This document shows, one piece after another, positions 1 through 9,901 of a DNA stretch of 64,000 nt. The notes under the pieces were generated by a model, which was given only the letters and a program-made list of their open reading frames with translations, had not been told where the DNA came from and made no database searches. Origin of the DNA: Ulvibacterium marinum (GTDB taxonomy: Bacteria > Bacteroidota > Bacteroidia > Flavobacteriales > Flavobacteriaceae). Each line of letters begins with the position of its first letter. The stretch's first letter is position 1. Made by a program: the position numbers and the translations under genes. The DNA lies in contig NZ_RBCJ01000002.1 of assembly GCF_003626755.1 (NCBI RefSeq), positions 744,001 through 808,000 on the forward strand. Direction: 5' to 3'.

Positions 1-116
1 GGTTAATTGAGGCTATTAATACTACTTGTCTTAAATACGAATACCAAAGCAAACACGCCACAGTGTGTTTACCACACAGGCCTTCGGCAAGTACAACAAT
101 CACTCAATAACACGCT
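1..116. other. window edge, no gene seen
   Basis: Short stretch downstream of lpdA. It contains a weak hairpin (AAACAC pairing with GTGTTT at about 50-70) that could be part of a terminator for lpdA, but there is no clear T-tract. No reading frame in it looks coding. Confidence 0.3.
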
Positions 117-1523
117 CTAAATATGCAACGCACGATCCGCCGTGGCCGCCAAAGCGGCCTCCTTAACGGCTTCCGCATAAGTGGGGTGTGCATGGCTCAT
201 CCTGGCGATGTCCTCTGCAGAAGCACGGAATTCCATAGCGGTTACAGCCTCTGTTATCAAATCTGCACAACGTGCTCCGATCATGTGTACACCTAATACT
301 TCGTCCGTTTTTGCATCGGCCAAAATCTTTACAAATCCATCGATGTCCATACTGGCCCTGGCACGTCCCAAAGCGCGCATCGGAAATTGACCTGCTTTGT
401 AGTCCACTCCAGCTTCCTTTAACTCTTCTTCGGTCTTCCCTACGGCAGCCACCTCTGGCCATGTGTAGACTACCCCTGGAATAAGGTTGTAATTGATATG
501 CGGTTTTTGACCCGCCAAAATTTCGGCGACCAATGTTCCTTCTTCTTCCGCCTTATGGGCCAACATGGCACCGCGGATAACATCGCCTATGGCATAGATG
601 TTGGCCGCGCTCGTCTGCAAGTGTTCATTTACTTCCACTCTACCCCTATCATCGATTTTAACTCCAGCTGCTTCGGCATTGAGTCCATCCGTGTAGGGTC
701 GCCGGCCAACGGAAACAAGACAGTAATCACCCTTAAATTCAACCTCCTGTCCTTTTTTATCATCTGCCTTTACAATCACTTCATTGCCTTTGCGCTCAAC
801 GGCCTTGACCTTATGGGACAAATAAAACTTTGTCTTTTGCTTTTTCATCACCTTCATAAGTTCCTTGGAGAGCGAACCGTCCATTGTAGGAATAATGCGA
901 TCCATATATTCTATGACAGAAACCTCGGCCCCCAGACGTTTATAGACCTGGCCTAATTCCAGCCCAATAACGCCCCCACCGATGATAATTAAATGTTTTG
1001 GGATTTCCTTTAGTTTTAAGGCTTCGGTAGAGGTGATGATACGCTCCTTATCAATTTCAATAAAAGGTAGGGTAGATGGTTTGGATCCCGTAGCTATAAT
1101 ACTATTCTTGGCTTCTATGGTTTCTGTTTTTCCATCATTCTTCTTGATGGTAATATGGGTCTTGTCCTTAAAGCTACCGAGACCCTCATAAACATCGATC
1201 TTGTTCTTGTTCATTAAAAACTCGATGCCCTTGGTGGTCTGGTCTACCACCCCCTGTTTTCGGGCAATCATCTGTTCCAGGTTCACCTTTACTTCCCCTG
1301 GAATCTCTATCCCATGTTCCCCAAAATGCTTAACGGCATCCTCGTAGTGATGGCTTGAATCCAATAGGGCCTTTGAAGGTATGCAACCCACATTAAGGCA
1401 AGTTCCGCCCAAGGTGGAATATTTTTCAATAATCGCGGTCTTCATTCCTAATTGTGCGCAGCGGATGGCCGCAACATAACCTCCAGGTCCAGAGCCGATA
1501 ACGGCCACATCATATGAATTCAT
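117..1523 (-). CDS. lpdA: dihydrolipoyl dehydrogenase
   Basis: Flavoprotein E3 subunit of 2-oxoacid dehydrogenase and glycine cleavage complexes; it reoxidises lipoyl groups using FAD and NAD+ in the cytoplasm. The 468-residue protein has the N-terminal FAD motif GSGPGGY, the redox-active pair in GGTCLNVGC (Cys42 and Cys47), a second dinucleotide motif GGGVIGLE near residue 187, and the C-terminal HAHPTYAE dyad that activates the thiolate at the dimer interface. Length is normal for the family. An in-frame extension to 1625 exists, but the canonical N-terminus begins at the ATG at 1523, directly before the FAD motif, so I start there. No partner E1/E2 gene is adjacent. Confidence 0.96.
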   Translation of the reverse strand: MNSYDVAVIGSGPGGYVAAIRCAQLGMKTAIIEKYSTLGGTCLNVGCIPSKALLDSSHHYEDAVKHFGEHGIEIPGEVKVNLEQMIARKQGVVDQTTKGIEFLMNKNKIDVYEGLGSFKDKTHITIKKNDGKTETIEAKNSIIATGSKPSTLPFIEIDKERIITSTEALKLKEIPKHLIIIGGGVIGLELGQVYKRLGAEVSVIEYMDRIIPTMDGSLSKELMKVMKKQKTKFYLSHKVKAVERKGNEVIVKADDKKGQEVEFKGDYCLVSVGRRPYTDGLNAEAAGVKIDDRGRVEVNEHLQTSAANIYAIGDVIRGAMLAHKAEEEGTLVAEILAGQKPHINYNLIPGVVYTWPEVAAVGKTEEELKEAGVDYKAGQFPMRALGRARASMDIDGFVKILADAKTDEVLGVHMIGARCADLITEAVTAMEFRASAEDIARMSHAHPTYAEAVKEAALAATADRALHI

Positions 1524-1686
1524 AAAGTAATCTGCTTTGATTTGAAGTACAAAAATACCACGATTTTTTGGGTTGACCATACCTCGGAAACAGATACTCA
1601 AACACATTTGGAATAGGACATCCATGCCCCAACTTGCATAGCCTTTTGTAAAATCGTAATATTACCTGACTACTCAAATATAAAGT

Positions 1687-3174
1687 ATGAAGGACTCGAA
1701 ATCCGGTAAGCCCAAAAAAGATGCACGAATTCTAGAAAATAAGGAACTTAACATTTGGGAGGCCTTAATTCCAGTTATAGCCTTGGTAGGTATGTTGGCC
1801 TACAATGTCTATGTTTTTGGTGACGATGCGCTTAGCGGTTCCAATCAATTTATCCTTTTGCTAGGTGGCGCGGTGGCTGCCATTGTGGGTTTCTTCAATA
1901 AAGTCTCCTACAAGACCATGTTGACCGAAGTTGCGGAGAATGTAAAATCCACTACGGGGGCCCTACTCATCCTTTTAATGGTAGGCGCCTTGGCGGGGAC
2001 CTGGTTGATAAGTGGAATAATCCCCGCTATGATATATTATGGATTACAGATATTGAATCCTACTATATTTTTGGCAGCATGTGTAATTATTTGTGCTATT
2101 ATCTCCATCGCCACAGGGAGTAGTTGGACAACTGCGGCCACGGTAGGTATAGCCCTTATTGGCATCGGGGATGCTTTAGGTATTTCTCTGGGGATGACAG
2201 CCGGCGCCGTACTTTCCGGCGCCTATTTTGGCGACAAGCTTTCACCCTTGAGCGACACCACCAATCTGGCCCCGGCCATGGCGGGTGGCGAACTATTTGA
2301 CCATATCCGATATATGTTGTTTACAACAGTGCCCACCATAAGCGTCACTTTGATCGTATTTATTATTATCGGGCTAACTTTGGATACCAGTGGAACCGCA
2401 GATATCGATTCAATTCTGACCTCCATTGATGCTACATTCAATATCAACGGATGGTTGTTCCTGGTACCCTTGGTGGTCATTTTCCTTATAGTAAAAAAGA
2501 CCCCGCCCTTGGCAGCCTTATTGATCGGGACACTTTTAGGGGCTCTTTTCGCGCTTTTATTTCAACCTGAAATAGTGGCTGGTATTACAAATGCAAAGAG
2601 CTTATCATTTCAATCCGGTTATAAAGGGGTTTTAAAAGCGATTACGGTACAGACTTCAGTACCTACGGATAATCCCGCCCTAAATGATCTCTTTTCGGCC
2701 AAAGGGATGTCTGGCATGTTGGGTACAATTTGGCTCATTGTTTGCGCCATGGTCTTTGGGGGTATTATGGATGGTATTGGAGCCCTATCCCGTATCAGTA
2801 GTTCGTTATTGGCCATGGCCAAATCTGTCTTTGGGCTTTTCGCCAGTACGGTAGCCAGTTGTTTGGCCTTGAACGTTACGGCTTCCGATCAATACTTGGC
2901 AATAGTTGTGCCCGGAAAAATGTTTGCCAAGGCCTATAGAGATCGGGGATTGGCCCCGGAAAATCTAAGTAGGACCCTTGAGGATTCCGGTACTGTGACA
3001 TCGGTCTTAATTCCTTGGAACACCTGTGGCGCCTATCATAGTGGAGTACTTGGTGTGAGCGTGGGTGAATATTTCTTCTATGCCATATTCAACTGGTTAA
3101 GTCCGTTTATGACCTTGCTTTTTGCGCTATTTCGAATTAAAATAAAGCAATTGACTACTTCTTTGGCCCAATAG
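1687..3174 (+). CDS. nhaC: NhaC-family Na+/H+ antiporter
   Basis: Integral inner-membrane antiporter of 495 residues with a charged N-terminal tail (about 30 residues) and then roughly eleven hydrophobic segments. Conserved features of the NhaC family are visible: a GSSWTTAATVG segment near residue 140, SGAYFGDKLSPLSDTTNLAP near 178, and the late SGTVTSVLIPWNTCGAY block near 440. These families exchange cytoplasmic Na+ for external H+, or related organic ions such as malate/lactate in some members, so the exact substrate is inferred. It is divergent from lpdA and precedes tpx by about 120 bases. Confidence 0.9.
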   Translation: MKDSKSGKPKKDARILENKELNIWEALIPVIALVGMLAYNVYVFGDDALSGSNQFILLLGGAVAAIVGFFNKVSYKTMLTEVAENVKSTTGALLILLMVGALAGTWLISGIIPAMIYYGLQILNPTIFLAACVIICAIISIATGSSWTTAATVGIALIGIGDALGISLGMTAGAVLSGAYFGDKLSPLSDTTNLAPAMAGGELFDHIRYMLFTTVPTISVTLIVFIIIGLTLDTSGTADIDSILTSIDATFNINGWLFLVPLVVIFLIVKKTPPLAALLIGTLLGALFALLFQPEIVAGITNAKSLSFQSGYKGVLKAITVQTSVPTDNPALNDLFSAKGMSGMLGTIWLIVCAMVFGGIMDGIGALSRISSSLLAMAKSVFGLFASTVASCLALNVTASDQYLAIVVPGKMFAKAYRDRGLAPENLSRTLEDSGTVTSVLIPWNTCGAYHSGVLGVSVGEYFFYAIFNWLSPFMTLLFALFRIKIKQLTTSLAQ

Positions 3175-3293
3175 GCTAATTTTGGAATCATTTTTTGGCT
3201 TTAGAAAATTTCGATATTTTCTGTATTTATCGTTTACATTTCATTTCATTTCATAATTTCATAATTTCACACAAAATTAAAATCGATAAATTC

Positions 3294-3800
3294 ATGGCAA
3301 CAGTAACGCTTAAAGGGAATGAAATACATACTATCGGTAACCTACCTTCCAACGGAAGCAAGGCTCCCGATTTCAACTTGACAAAAACAGACCTATCCGA
3401 TGCTTCCTTGTCCGACTACTCCGGAAAAAAGTTGGTATTGAATATATTTCCCAGTATTGATACGGGAACATGTGCACAATCCGTACGGCAATTCAACCAG
3501 GAAGCAGCGGAATTGGAAAACACCGTAGTGCTATGCATTTCCAAAGATCTTCCTTTTGCTCAAAACCGTTTTTGTGGTGCCGAGGGTATTGAAAATGTTG
3601 TGATGTTGTCCGATTTTAGGGATGGAGATTTTGGCAAGGCGTATCAAGTTGAATTCACCGATGGCCCTTTACGTTCACTACACTCCAGATCGGTGGTAGT
3701 TCTTGATGAAGGCAGAAATATCCTTTATACGGAACAGGTACCGGAAACTGTGGACGAACCAAACTATAAAGCGGCACTTGAAGCCTTAATGGATGCCTAA
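3294..3800 (+). CDS. tpx: thiol peroxidase (atypical 2-Cys peroxiredoxin)
   Basis: Reduces hydroperoxides with electrons from thioredoxin. The 168-residue protein matches Tpx in length and carries the peroxidatic cysteine Cys60 in the IDTGTC motif and the resolving cysteine Cys94 in NRFC, the spacing expected for Tpx. An in-frame extension back to 3195 would add 33 atypical residues; the ATG at 3294 gives the normal family N-terminus. The leader just upstream (about 3236-3270) is built of imperfect ATTTC and ATAATTTC direct repeats. The stop overlaps the start of dgkA by 8 bases, so the two are probably co-translated. Confidence 0.95.
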   Translation: MATVTLKGNEIHTIGNLPSNGSKAPDFNLTKTDLSDASLSDYSGKKLVLNIFPSIDTGTCAQSVRQFNQEAAELENTVVLCISKDLPFAQNRFCGAEGIENVVMLSDFRDGDFGKAYQVEFTDGPLRSLHSRSVVVLDEGRNILYTEQVPETVDEPNYKAALEALMDA

Positions 3801-4158
3801 GGAGTCCTTTCTGCGCAATCGGCTGAACGGAGTGGGCTATGCCCTAAAAGGGGCTTTGCTTCTAATCCGGACCGAGGCCAGTATCAAAATCCAAATATTT
3901 TTAGCCCTAGTGGTGACCGCAGCGGGATTCTACTTTGAGATTTCCGCTACGGAATGGATTTTACAAATTCTGGCCATTGGCTTAGTATTGGGAATTGAAG
4001 GTCTCAATACAGCAGTTGAAAAACTTGCGGATTATATACAACCGGAGTTTGATCCTAAAATTGGTTTTATCAAGGATATTTCGGCAGGAGCGGTCATGTT
4101 GGTTTCCATAGCAGCTTCCATTGTTGGGCTTATCATTTATGTACCCAAACTTTTTTGA
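3793..4158 (+). CDS. dgkA: diacylglycerol kinase family protein (DgkA-type)
   Basis: Small membrane lipid kinase of 121 residues with three hydrophobic helices. The family hallmark is present: [14 protein letters not shown] with the catalytic and metal-binding glutamates, followed by [11 protein letters not shown]. Members phosphorylate diacylglycerol or undecaprenol at the inner membrane, recycling lipid by-products of envelope synthesis; which of the two is used here cannot be read from sequence. The start overlaps the end of tpx by 8 bases. A 62-base gap with a candidate promoter separates it from ftsK. Confidence 0.9.
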   Translation: MPKESFLRNRLNGVGYALKGALLLIRTEASIKIQIFLALVVTAAGFYFEISATEWILQILAIGLVLGIEGLNTAVEKLADYIQPEFDPKIGFIKDISAGAVMLVSIAASIVGLIIYVPKLF

Positions 4159-4184
4159 CTCCAGAATTGGAAAGCCTTCGCTTC

Positions 4185-4192
4185 TAAATTTG
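4185..4192 (+). promoter_or_regulatory. candidate -7 element before ftsK
   Basis: TAAATTTG matches the Bacteroidota -7 consensus TAnnTTTG and lies 28 bases before the ftsK ATG. A TTG at 4167-4169 could be part of the -33 element, though the 15-base spacing is shorter than usual. Plausible start of the ftsK-lolA-lptF/G-ribBA transcript. Confidence 0.4.
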
Positions 4193-4220
4193 TATTTTAG
4201 CCCCTAGAATTAAAGATTTC

Positions 4221-6578
4221 ATGGCAAAAAAGGGAAGAAAATCCAAGCCCAAATCGGTTAAAAAAAGAATATCCCTAAGGCTCTCCAAGCAAAACAAGAT
4301 TATCCTGGGTAGTTTGTTGATTCTTCTCAGTATAGCCCTATGTTTTTCATTTATTTCATTCTATTTTACTTGGCAGGACGATCAAAGCCTTTTGACCGAG
4401 TTTGCGGACCGTAATGAGCAGGCAAAAAACCTATTGAACAAATTCGGCGCCAGCACAAGTCACTTTTTTATGTATAAAGGTTTCGGAGTCGCCACTTTTG
4501 CATTCCCATTCCTTCTGTGTATTACCGGCCTGTATCTATTCTTGGGAATTAGAGGACAAGGACTTTTGAAAAAATGGATCTGGGGGTTCATCTTCCTTAT
4601 TTGGTTTTCAATAGCATTGGGTTTCTTTGCCAATGAAAAACCTCTTTTGGCAGGTCTTGTAGGGTATGAAATGAATGATTTTTTACAAGATTATACAGGA
4701 AAGATCGGTGTGCTTCTTCTCTTACTTTTTGGTCTGGTCTTTATTTTGGTCCGTCTCTTTAATTTCTCTCCTGAGGAGATTGGCATTTTTTTTCGAACAA
4801 AGACAGCTTCCATAGCTTCGGAATTTAAGAGCAAAAAGAATGACGATGCGGTAGAGATGCAATTGAGTGTGGAAGATGAGAAACCCATAGTTGTAGACAC
4901 CTATACCCACAAAGAAAACATTCCCCATTTGGAAAAGGAACTTGTGGACGATTTTGAAGTAGCCATTCCGGTTGAGGAAGATCTAAAGGACAACCTCGCC
5001 ATGGAAGTGGAAAAAATTGTTGAGGAAAAGGAGGAGAAGAAAAACATAGCTGAAAAATTAGTGGACGATTTCGGAGAATTCGACCCTACCTTGGAATTAG
5101 GCAACTATAAATTCCCCACAATTGAGCTTTTGGACCAACACGGGGTTACCGGAGGCATTACCATAAACCAAAAAGAGCTTGAGGAAAACAAAAACAAAAT
5201 TGTTGAAACGCTAAAGAATTATAAAATTGGCATTGCTCAAATAAAAGCGACCATTGGCCCCACGGTTACCCTTTATGAGATTGTACCGGAGGCGGGAGTT
5301 CGAATTTCCAAAATAAAGAATTTGGAGGACGATATTGCCCTTTCGTTGGCAGCCTTGGGTATTCGGATCATTGCCCCTATTCCGGGCAAGGGCACTATTG
5401 GAATTGAGGTCCCCAATAAAAATGCGACCATAGTCTCCATGCGTTCCGTAATCGCATCCAGTAAATTTCAGAAGGCGGAGATGCAACTTCCCATCGCTTT
5501 TGGCAAGACCATTAGTAATGAGACCTTTGTGGTAGATTTGGCGAAGATGCCTCACTTGCTTATGGCCGGTGCCACGGGGCAAGGTAAGTCGGTTGGGCTC
5601 AATGCAGTTCTTACTTCCCTCCTATACAAAAAACATCCTGCCGAGGTGAAGTTTATTCTTGTGGATCCCAAAAAAGTTGAACTTACCCTTTACAATAAGA
5701 TAGAGCGGCATTTTTTGGCGAAATTGCCGGACTCGGAAGAAGCTATCATAACGGACAATACCAAGGTGATCAACACCTTGAACTCCCTCTGTATTGAAAT
5801 GGACAATCGGTACGAATTGTTGAAGTCCGCCATGGTACGAAATATCAAGGAATACAACACCAAGTTCAAAACACGGAAATTGAATCCGAACGATGGCCAT
5901 AAATTTTTACCTTACATTGTTTTGGTTATTGATGAGTTTGCCGATTTGATTATGACCGCCGGCAAGGAAGTAGAGACTCCTATTGCCCGTCTGGCCCAAT
6001 TGGCGAGGGCCATTGGTATCCATTTGATCATCGCCACGCAACGACCCTCCGTAAATGTGATAACCGGTATAATTAAGGCCAATTTTCCGGCACGTATCGC
6101 TTTTAGGGTGACCTCCAAGATAGATTCACGAACCATTTTGGACGCCCAGGGCGCAGATCAGTTGATCGGACGGGGAGACATGTTGTTTACCCAAGGAAAT
6201 GATGTTACACGTTTACAATGTGCATTTGTGGACACTCCTGAGGTGGCCAAAATAACGGAATACATCGGTTCACAACGTGCCTACCCGCATGCTCATGAAC
6301 TTCCCGAATATGTAGGCGAAGATTCTGGCACAAGTATTGATTACGATATTCAGGATCGGGATGCTATGTTCCGCGAGGCTGCGGAGGTTATTGTAACTGC
6401 ACAGCAGGGCTCCGCCTCGTTGATACAGCGAAAGTTGAAATTGGGCTATAATAGGGCAGGGCGTATTATAGATCAATTGGAGGCTGCTGGAATCGTAGGT
6501 CCCTTTGAGGGTAGCAAGGCCAGACAGGTTTTGGTTTCCGATATATATGCCCTGGACCAATTATTGAATAATGAATAA
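4221..6578 (+). CDS. ftsK: FtsK/SpoIIIE DNA translocase
   Basis: Septal DNA pump that moves chromosome ends apart and promotes dimer resolution during division. The 785-residue protein has a basic N-terminus, four membrane segments within about residues 25-180, an acidic linker of about 200 residues, and the motor domain with Walker A GATGQGKS near residue 450 and Walker B VLVIDEFADL near 567. The C-terminal gamma winged-helix domain (about 720-785, GSASLIQRKLKLGYNRAGRI) reads KOPS-type sequences. It heads a tight operon, 12 bases before lolA. Confidence 0.95.
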   Translation: MAKKGRKSKPKSVKKRISLRLSKQNKIILGSLLILLSIALCFSFISFYFTWQDDQSLLTEFADRNEQAKNLLNKFGASTSHFFMYKGFGVATFAFPFLLCITGLYLFLGIRGQGLLKKWIWGFIFLIWFSIALGFFANEKPLLAGLVGYEMNDFLQDYTGKIGVLLLLLFGLVFILVRLFNFSPEEIGIFFRTKTASIASEFKSKKNDDAVEMQLSVEDEKPIVVDTYTHKENIPHLEKELVDDFEVAIPVEEDLKDNLAMEVEKIVEEKEEKKNIAEKLVDDFGEFDPTLELGNYKFPTIELLDQHGVTGGITINQKELEENKNKIVETLKNYKIGIAQIKATIGPTVTLYEIVPEAGVRISKIKNLEDDIALSLAALGIRIIAPIPGKGTIGIEVPNKNATIVSMRSVIASSKFQKAEMQLPIAFGKTISNETFVVDLAKMPHLLMAGATGQGKSVGLNAVLTSLLYKKHPAEVKFILVDPKKVELTLYNKIERHFLAKLPDSEEAIITDNTKVINTLNSLCIEMDNRYELLKSAMVRNIKEYNTKFKTRKLNPNDGHKFLPYIVLVIDEFADLIMTAGKEVETPIARLAQLARAIGIHLIIATQRPSVNVITGIIKANFPARIAFRVTSKIDSRTILDAQGADQLIGRGDMLFTQGNDVTRLQCAFVDTPEVAKITEYIGSQRAYPHAHELPEYVGEDSGTSIDYDIQDRDAMFREAAEVIVTAQQGSASLIQRKLKLGYNRAGRIIDQLEAAGIVGPFEGSKARQVLVSDIYALDQLLNNE

Positions 6579-6590
6579 AATTAAGGTAGC

Positions 6591-7235
6591 ATGAAGAAGT
6601 TTTTTTTGTTTGTGATAACCATTTTGATATGTACTGCTGGTTTTTCCCAGAATTCAGATAAAGCTAAAACTTTGCTGGATGAGGTATATACCAAGGTTAA
6701 GGGGTATGGAAATATCTATGTGGATTTTAAATATGTATTGAACAATACCGAAGCTGCCATTAACCAGGAGACCCGGGGCGATGTTACCTTGGAAGGGGAC
6801 AAATACCTGATCAATTTTATGGGTTCCCAACAATTGTACGATGGCAAAAAAGTATATACCATTGTTCCCGAGAACGAGGAAATTACTATTGAGAACCGAA
6901 TTGATGATGAAAATACGGTGACTCCCTCAAAAATGCTTACGTTCTACAAACAGGGGCATAACTATGAATGGGACATACTTCAGAATGTACAGGGCAAAAA
7001 AATACAATATGTGAAATTAATTCCCATTGACACCAATACAGAGATAAAATCCATCTTACTAGGCATAGATATAGAGACCAAACATATCTATAAATTAATA
7101 GAGACGGGCAAAAATGGCACCACCACTACCTTCATTGTTAATTCTTTTAAAACAGATCAGCCATTATCAAAAACCTTATTTACCTTTGATGAGGGCAAAT
7201 ACGAAAACGAGGGATACTACATTATAAGGGAATAA
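6591..7235 (+). CDS. lolA: LolA-like outer-membrane lipoprotein carrier
   Basis: Secreted protein of 214 residues with a clear signal peptide (hydrophobic stretch ending CTAGFSQ near residue 20). The body fits the LolA fold: VDFKYVLNN near residue 45, TRGDVTLEGDKYLI, and the YDGKKVYTIVPENEE strand. LolA ferries mature lipoproteins across the periplasm from LolCDE to the outer membrane. Many Bacteroidota LolA-like proteins are divergent, so a related periplasmic carrier role is possible. It sits between ftsK and an LptF/G permease, with only 4 bases to the latter, a typical arrangement for envelope biogenesis. Confidence 0.85.
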   Translation: MKKFFLFVITILICTAGFSQNSDKAKTLLDEVYTKVKGYGNIYVDFKYVLNNTEAAINQETRGDVTLEGDKYLINFMGSQQLYDGKKVYTIVPENEEITIENRIDDENTVTPSKMLTFYKQGHNYEWDILQNVQGKKIQYVKLIPIDTNTEIKSILLGIDIETKHIYKLIETGKNGTTTTFIVNSFKTDQPLSKTLFTFDEGKYENEGYYIIRE

Positions 7236-7239
7236 TACA

Positions 7240-8757
7240 TTGAGAATTCTAGACGGATATATCTTATCGAGGTTCCTATTCAATTTTTTTAGTTCGTTTG
7301 TCATATTGATGTTTATCTTCATTTTTCAGACGATATGGCTCTTTATTGATGATTTTGCAGGGAAAGGCCTAGACTTGGTCATTATAGGCAAGTTTTTCTT
7401 CTACATGATGCCCAATCTTACGGAAAAAGTGCTGCCTCTTACCGTTCTTTTGTCTTCCATTTTAACTTTTGGAACTTTTGCCGAGAACTACGAGTTTGCC
7501 GCGATGAAGGCTTCCGGTATTTCCCTGCAACGATCCATGTTGAGCCTTGTTGTGTTTATGGTCATACTAGGGGGGGTTACCTTCTACTTTGCCAATAGCG
7601 TCATTCCGGCATCGGAACAGAAAATCTACAATATGCGAAGGAATATCGCAAAGGTAAAGCCTGCGGTTGCCATTGCAGAAGGTGTTTTTAGTGATTTTGA
7701 AGGAGCGGACATGAATATCAAGGTTGAGAAAAAATTTGGCGAAAACGACAGGTTTCTTGAAAATGTAATCATCCATAAAAAAACAAAGACCAGCGTTAAT
7801 AATACGGTCATTAAGGCCGAGACCGGAGAACTTAAGAGTAACGAAAATTCTGATATCCTTCAATTGGTACTTAAGGACGGTCATTACTATGAGAATGTAG
7901 TCAAAAAGAAAAGTGAAGAAAAACGGAAATATCCCTTTGCTCAGGCTGAATTTGAGACCTATGTTATGAATATTGACCTTTCAGAATTCAATAATGTGGA
8001 TTTGGAAGAGGATCTCAATACCACTACAGACAAGATGAAGAACGTTTCGCGTTTGATCAAGGACATAGACTCCCTGGAGGAAAACAACCTTCGTATTGTG
8101 CAATCGTTTTCCAAAAGTATTTCCAATAGAGTCGGGGCCTTTGTTCCTCTGCAGCCCGTAGATACCAATTTGCATAAATCCAGGGCGAAAAATAGTGTGG
8201 ACACCCTCGCCCTATCAAAAACGGAAGAACTTCCGAAAACAGTAAATGATTCTATGTATTCCGTTGATATCGTTAGCCTGTTCGAGAATTGGCAGAAAGT
8301 TCAATTGATCAACAGCGCAAAGAATAATGCGTCGAATATTTTAAACTCGGTACAGGGTAAGAAAAAGGAATTGCAAAAGCGATATGAAATCTATAACCGT
8401 CATATCCTTTCCCTTCATAAAAAATATGCCCTGGCCCTTTCCTGCATTATTTTATTTTTCGTAGGTGCCCCATTAGGGGCCATTATCCGGAAAGGGGGTA
8501 TTGGACTTCCTATGGTCATAGCCATTATGCTCTTTTTGGTGTATTATTTTATTGGGGTGTTCGCGGATAACTATTCCAAGAAAAACGAAATTCATCCTAT
8601 ATTGGGGGCATGGTTGTCTACCATGATAATGTTACCTTTAAGCATATGGTTGACCAAAAGGGCCACCGCGGATAAGGGACTTATGAATTTTGCCAGTGTT
8701 TTGGATAGGGCCAAGGATTTTTTCAAGAAGAAGACCTCAAAACCCAGTACCTCATGA
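7240..8757 (+). CDS. LptF/LptG family LPS export permease
   Basis: Membrane subunit of the LptB2FG transporter that extracts lipopolysaccharide from the inner membrane. The 505-residue protein shows the family layout: three membrane helices in about residues 5-130 (with FAENYEFAAMKASGIS, the coupling region), a long periplasmic beta-jellyroll domain, then three helices after residue 395 (FVGAPLGAIIRKGGIGLP). LptF and LptG cannot be told apart with confidence here. The only start near the N-terminal helix is TTG at 7240 (Met-Arg-Ile-Leu), 4 bases after lolA. The stop overlaps the ribBA start as ATGA. The periplasmic part is long, with a charged segment at about 245-320. Confidence 0.9.
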   Translation: MRILDGYILSRFLFNFFSSFVILMFIFIFQTIWLFIDDFAGKGLDLVIIGKFFFYMMPNLTEKVLPLTVLLSSILTFGTFAENYEFAAMKASGISLQRSMLSLVVFMVILGGVTFYFANSVIPASEQKIYNMRRNIAKVKPAVAIAEGVFSDFEGADMNIKVEKKFGENDRFLENVIIHKKTKTSVNNTVIKAETGELKSNENSDILQLVLKDGHYYENVVKKKSEEKRKYPFAQAEFETYVMNIDLSEFNNVDLEEDLNTTTDKMKNVSRLIKDIDSLEENNLRIVQSFSKSISNRVGAFVPLQPVDTNLHKSRAKNSVDTLALSKTEELPKTVNDSMYSVDIVSLFENWQKVQLINSAKNNASNILNSVQGKKKELQKRYEIYNRHILSLHKKYALALSCIILFFVGAPLGAIIRKGGIGLPMVIAIMLFLVYYFIGVFADNYSKKNEIHPILGAWLSTMIMLPLSIWLTKRATADKGLMNFASVLDRAKDFFKKKTSKPSTS

Positions 8758-9899
8758 TAACGACAATGGAAAAAAATATTCAACTCAATACAATAGAAGA
8801 AGCCATTGAAGAAATTCAAAACGGAAAGGTAATTATAGTAGTGGACGATGAAAATCGGGAAAATGAGGGAGATTTCATTGCCGCTGCAGAAATGGTGACC
8901 CCAGAGATGATAAATTTTATGGCCCAACACGGCCGTGGACTTATCTGTGCTCCCTTGACCGAGGAACGCTGTGATCGTCTTCAACTGGACATGATGGTGC
9001 AGAACAATACCGTACTCCATCAGACCCAGTTTACGGTATCTGTAGATTTGATAGGACATGGCTGTACCACGGGAATTTCGGTCCAGGACCGTGCAAAAAC
9101 TATTTTAGCCTTGACCGATGAAAACACAAAGCCCCATGACCTGGGTAGGCCTGGGCACATATTTCCTTTACGGTCCAAAAGCGGTGGTGTCCTAAGACGT
9201 ACCGGACACACGGAAGCGGCCATAGATTTGGCACGTTTGGCCGGTCTAAAACCTGCAGGGATTTTGGTAGAAATATTGAACGAAGACGGTACCATGGCCC
9301 GCTTACCAGAATTAATTGGAGTTGCCAAAAAATTTGACCTCAAGATTATCTCAATCGAGGATTTGGTGGCCTATCGCATGCAGCATGATTCCCTAATTGA
9401 AAAAAAGGAGGATTTTCAGCTAAAGACCCGTTTTGGGGATTTTAGGCTTAGAGCCTACAAGCAAACTACGAACAATCATGTACATATCGCATTGACCAAA
9501 GGGACTTGGAAAGAAGGCGAACCGGTGTTGACACGTATCAACGCGACCTTGGTGAACAGTGACATTTTAGGAACTCTTACGGACAAACCCGAAAAAAAAT
9601 TGGAGGATATGTTCCATGCCATCAATTCCGAAGGAAAGGGTGCCTTTGTCTTCATCAATCAAGAGTCTCAATCGCTTAACTTAATCAAACGTTTAAGCGA
9701 GATGAAGGAACTACAAAAAAAGAATATTTATCAAGCCCCGAGAGTACATATGGATACCAAGGATTTTGGCATTGGGGCCCAAATCTTACATCACTTGGGT
9801 ATCAGTAAGTTAAGGCTGCTAACAAATTCCGAACACTCTCAACGCCGCGTTGGCATGGTGGGTTATGGTCTCGAAATTGTGGAGTATGTTCCCTATTAA
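8754..9899 (+). CDS. ribB: 3,4-dihydroxy-2-butanone 4-phosphate synthase with degenerate GTP cyclohydrolase II domain
   Basis: Riboflavin synthesis enzyme of RibBA architecture, 381 residues. The N-terminal part (about 5-205) has intact RibB motifs: [35 protein letters not shown] and [17 protein letters not shown]. The C-terminal part (about 212-381) aligns with GTP cyclohydrolase II, including the final LLTN...[11 protein letters not shown], but has lost the catalytic zinc cysteines: the HSECLTGD region reads [14 protein letters not shown] reads TDKPEK, and the RQEGRNIGL loop reads [10 protein letters not shown] infer that only the RibB activity remains and a separate ribA exists elsewhere. 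ATGA overlap with the permease gene; a second in-frame ATG lies at 8766. Confidence 0.93.
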   Translation: MITTMEKNIQLNTIEEAIEEIQNGKVIIVVDDENRENEGDFIAAAEMVTPEMINFMAQHGRGLICAPLTEERCDRLQLDMMVQNNTVLHQTQFTVSVDLIGHGCTTGISVQDRAKTILALTDENTKPHDLGRPGHIFPLRSKSGGVLRRTGHTEAAIDLARLAGLKPAGILVEILNEDGTMARLPELIGVAKKFDLKIISIEDLVAYRMQHDSLIEKKEDFQLKTRFGDFRLRAYKQTTNNHVHIALTKGTWKEGEPVLTRINATLVNSDILGTLTDKPEKKLEDMFHAINSEGKGAFVFINQESQSLNLIKRLSEMKELQKKNIYQAPRVHMDTKDFGIGAQILHHLGISKLRLLTNSEHSQRRVGMVGYGLEIVEYVPY

Positions 9900-9901
9900 A
9901 A

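Noticed and set aside
498-956. 152-residue frame on the plus strand within lpdA
   Set aside because: Fully antisense to a highly conserved enzyme gene; the translation has no recognisable features.
1524-1625. N-terminal extension of lpdA by 34 residues
   Set aside because: The extension precedes the invariant FAD-binding start of E3 proteins and is not signal-like; the ATG at 1523 gives the standard length.
3236-3270. ATTTC-type direct repeats in the tpx leader as a phase-variable tract
   Set aside because: The units are imperfect and mixed (ATTTC and ATAATTTC), so slippage is unlikely; ordinary AT-rich leader is the simpler reading.
8754-9899. Frameshift or pseudogene status for ribBA
   Set aside because: The frame is intact to a normal family C-terminus; the missing zinc residues look like an evolved loss in a retained fold.
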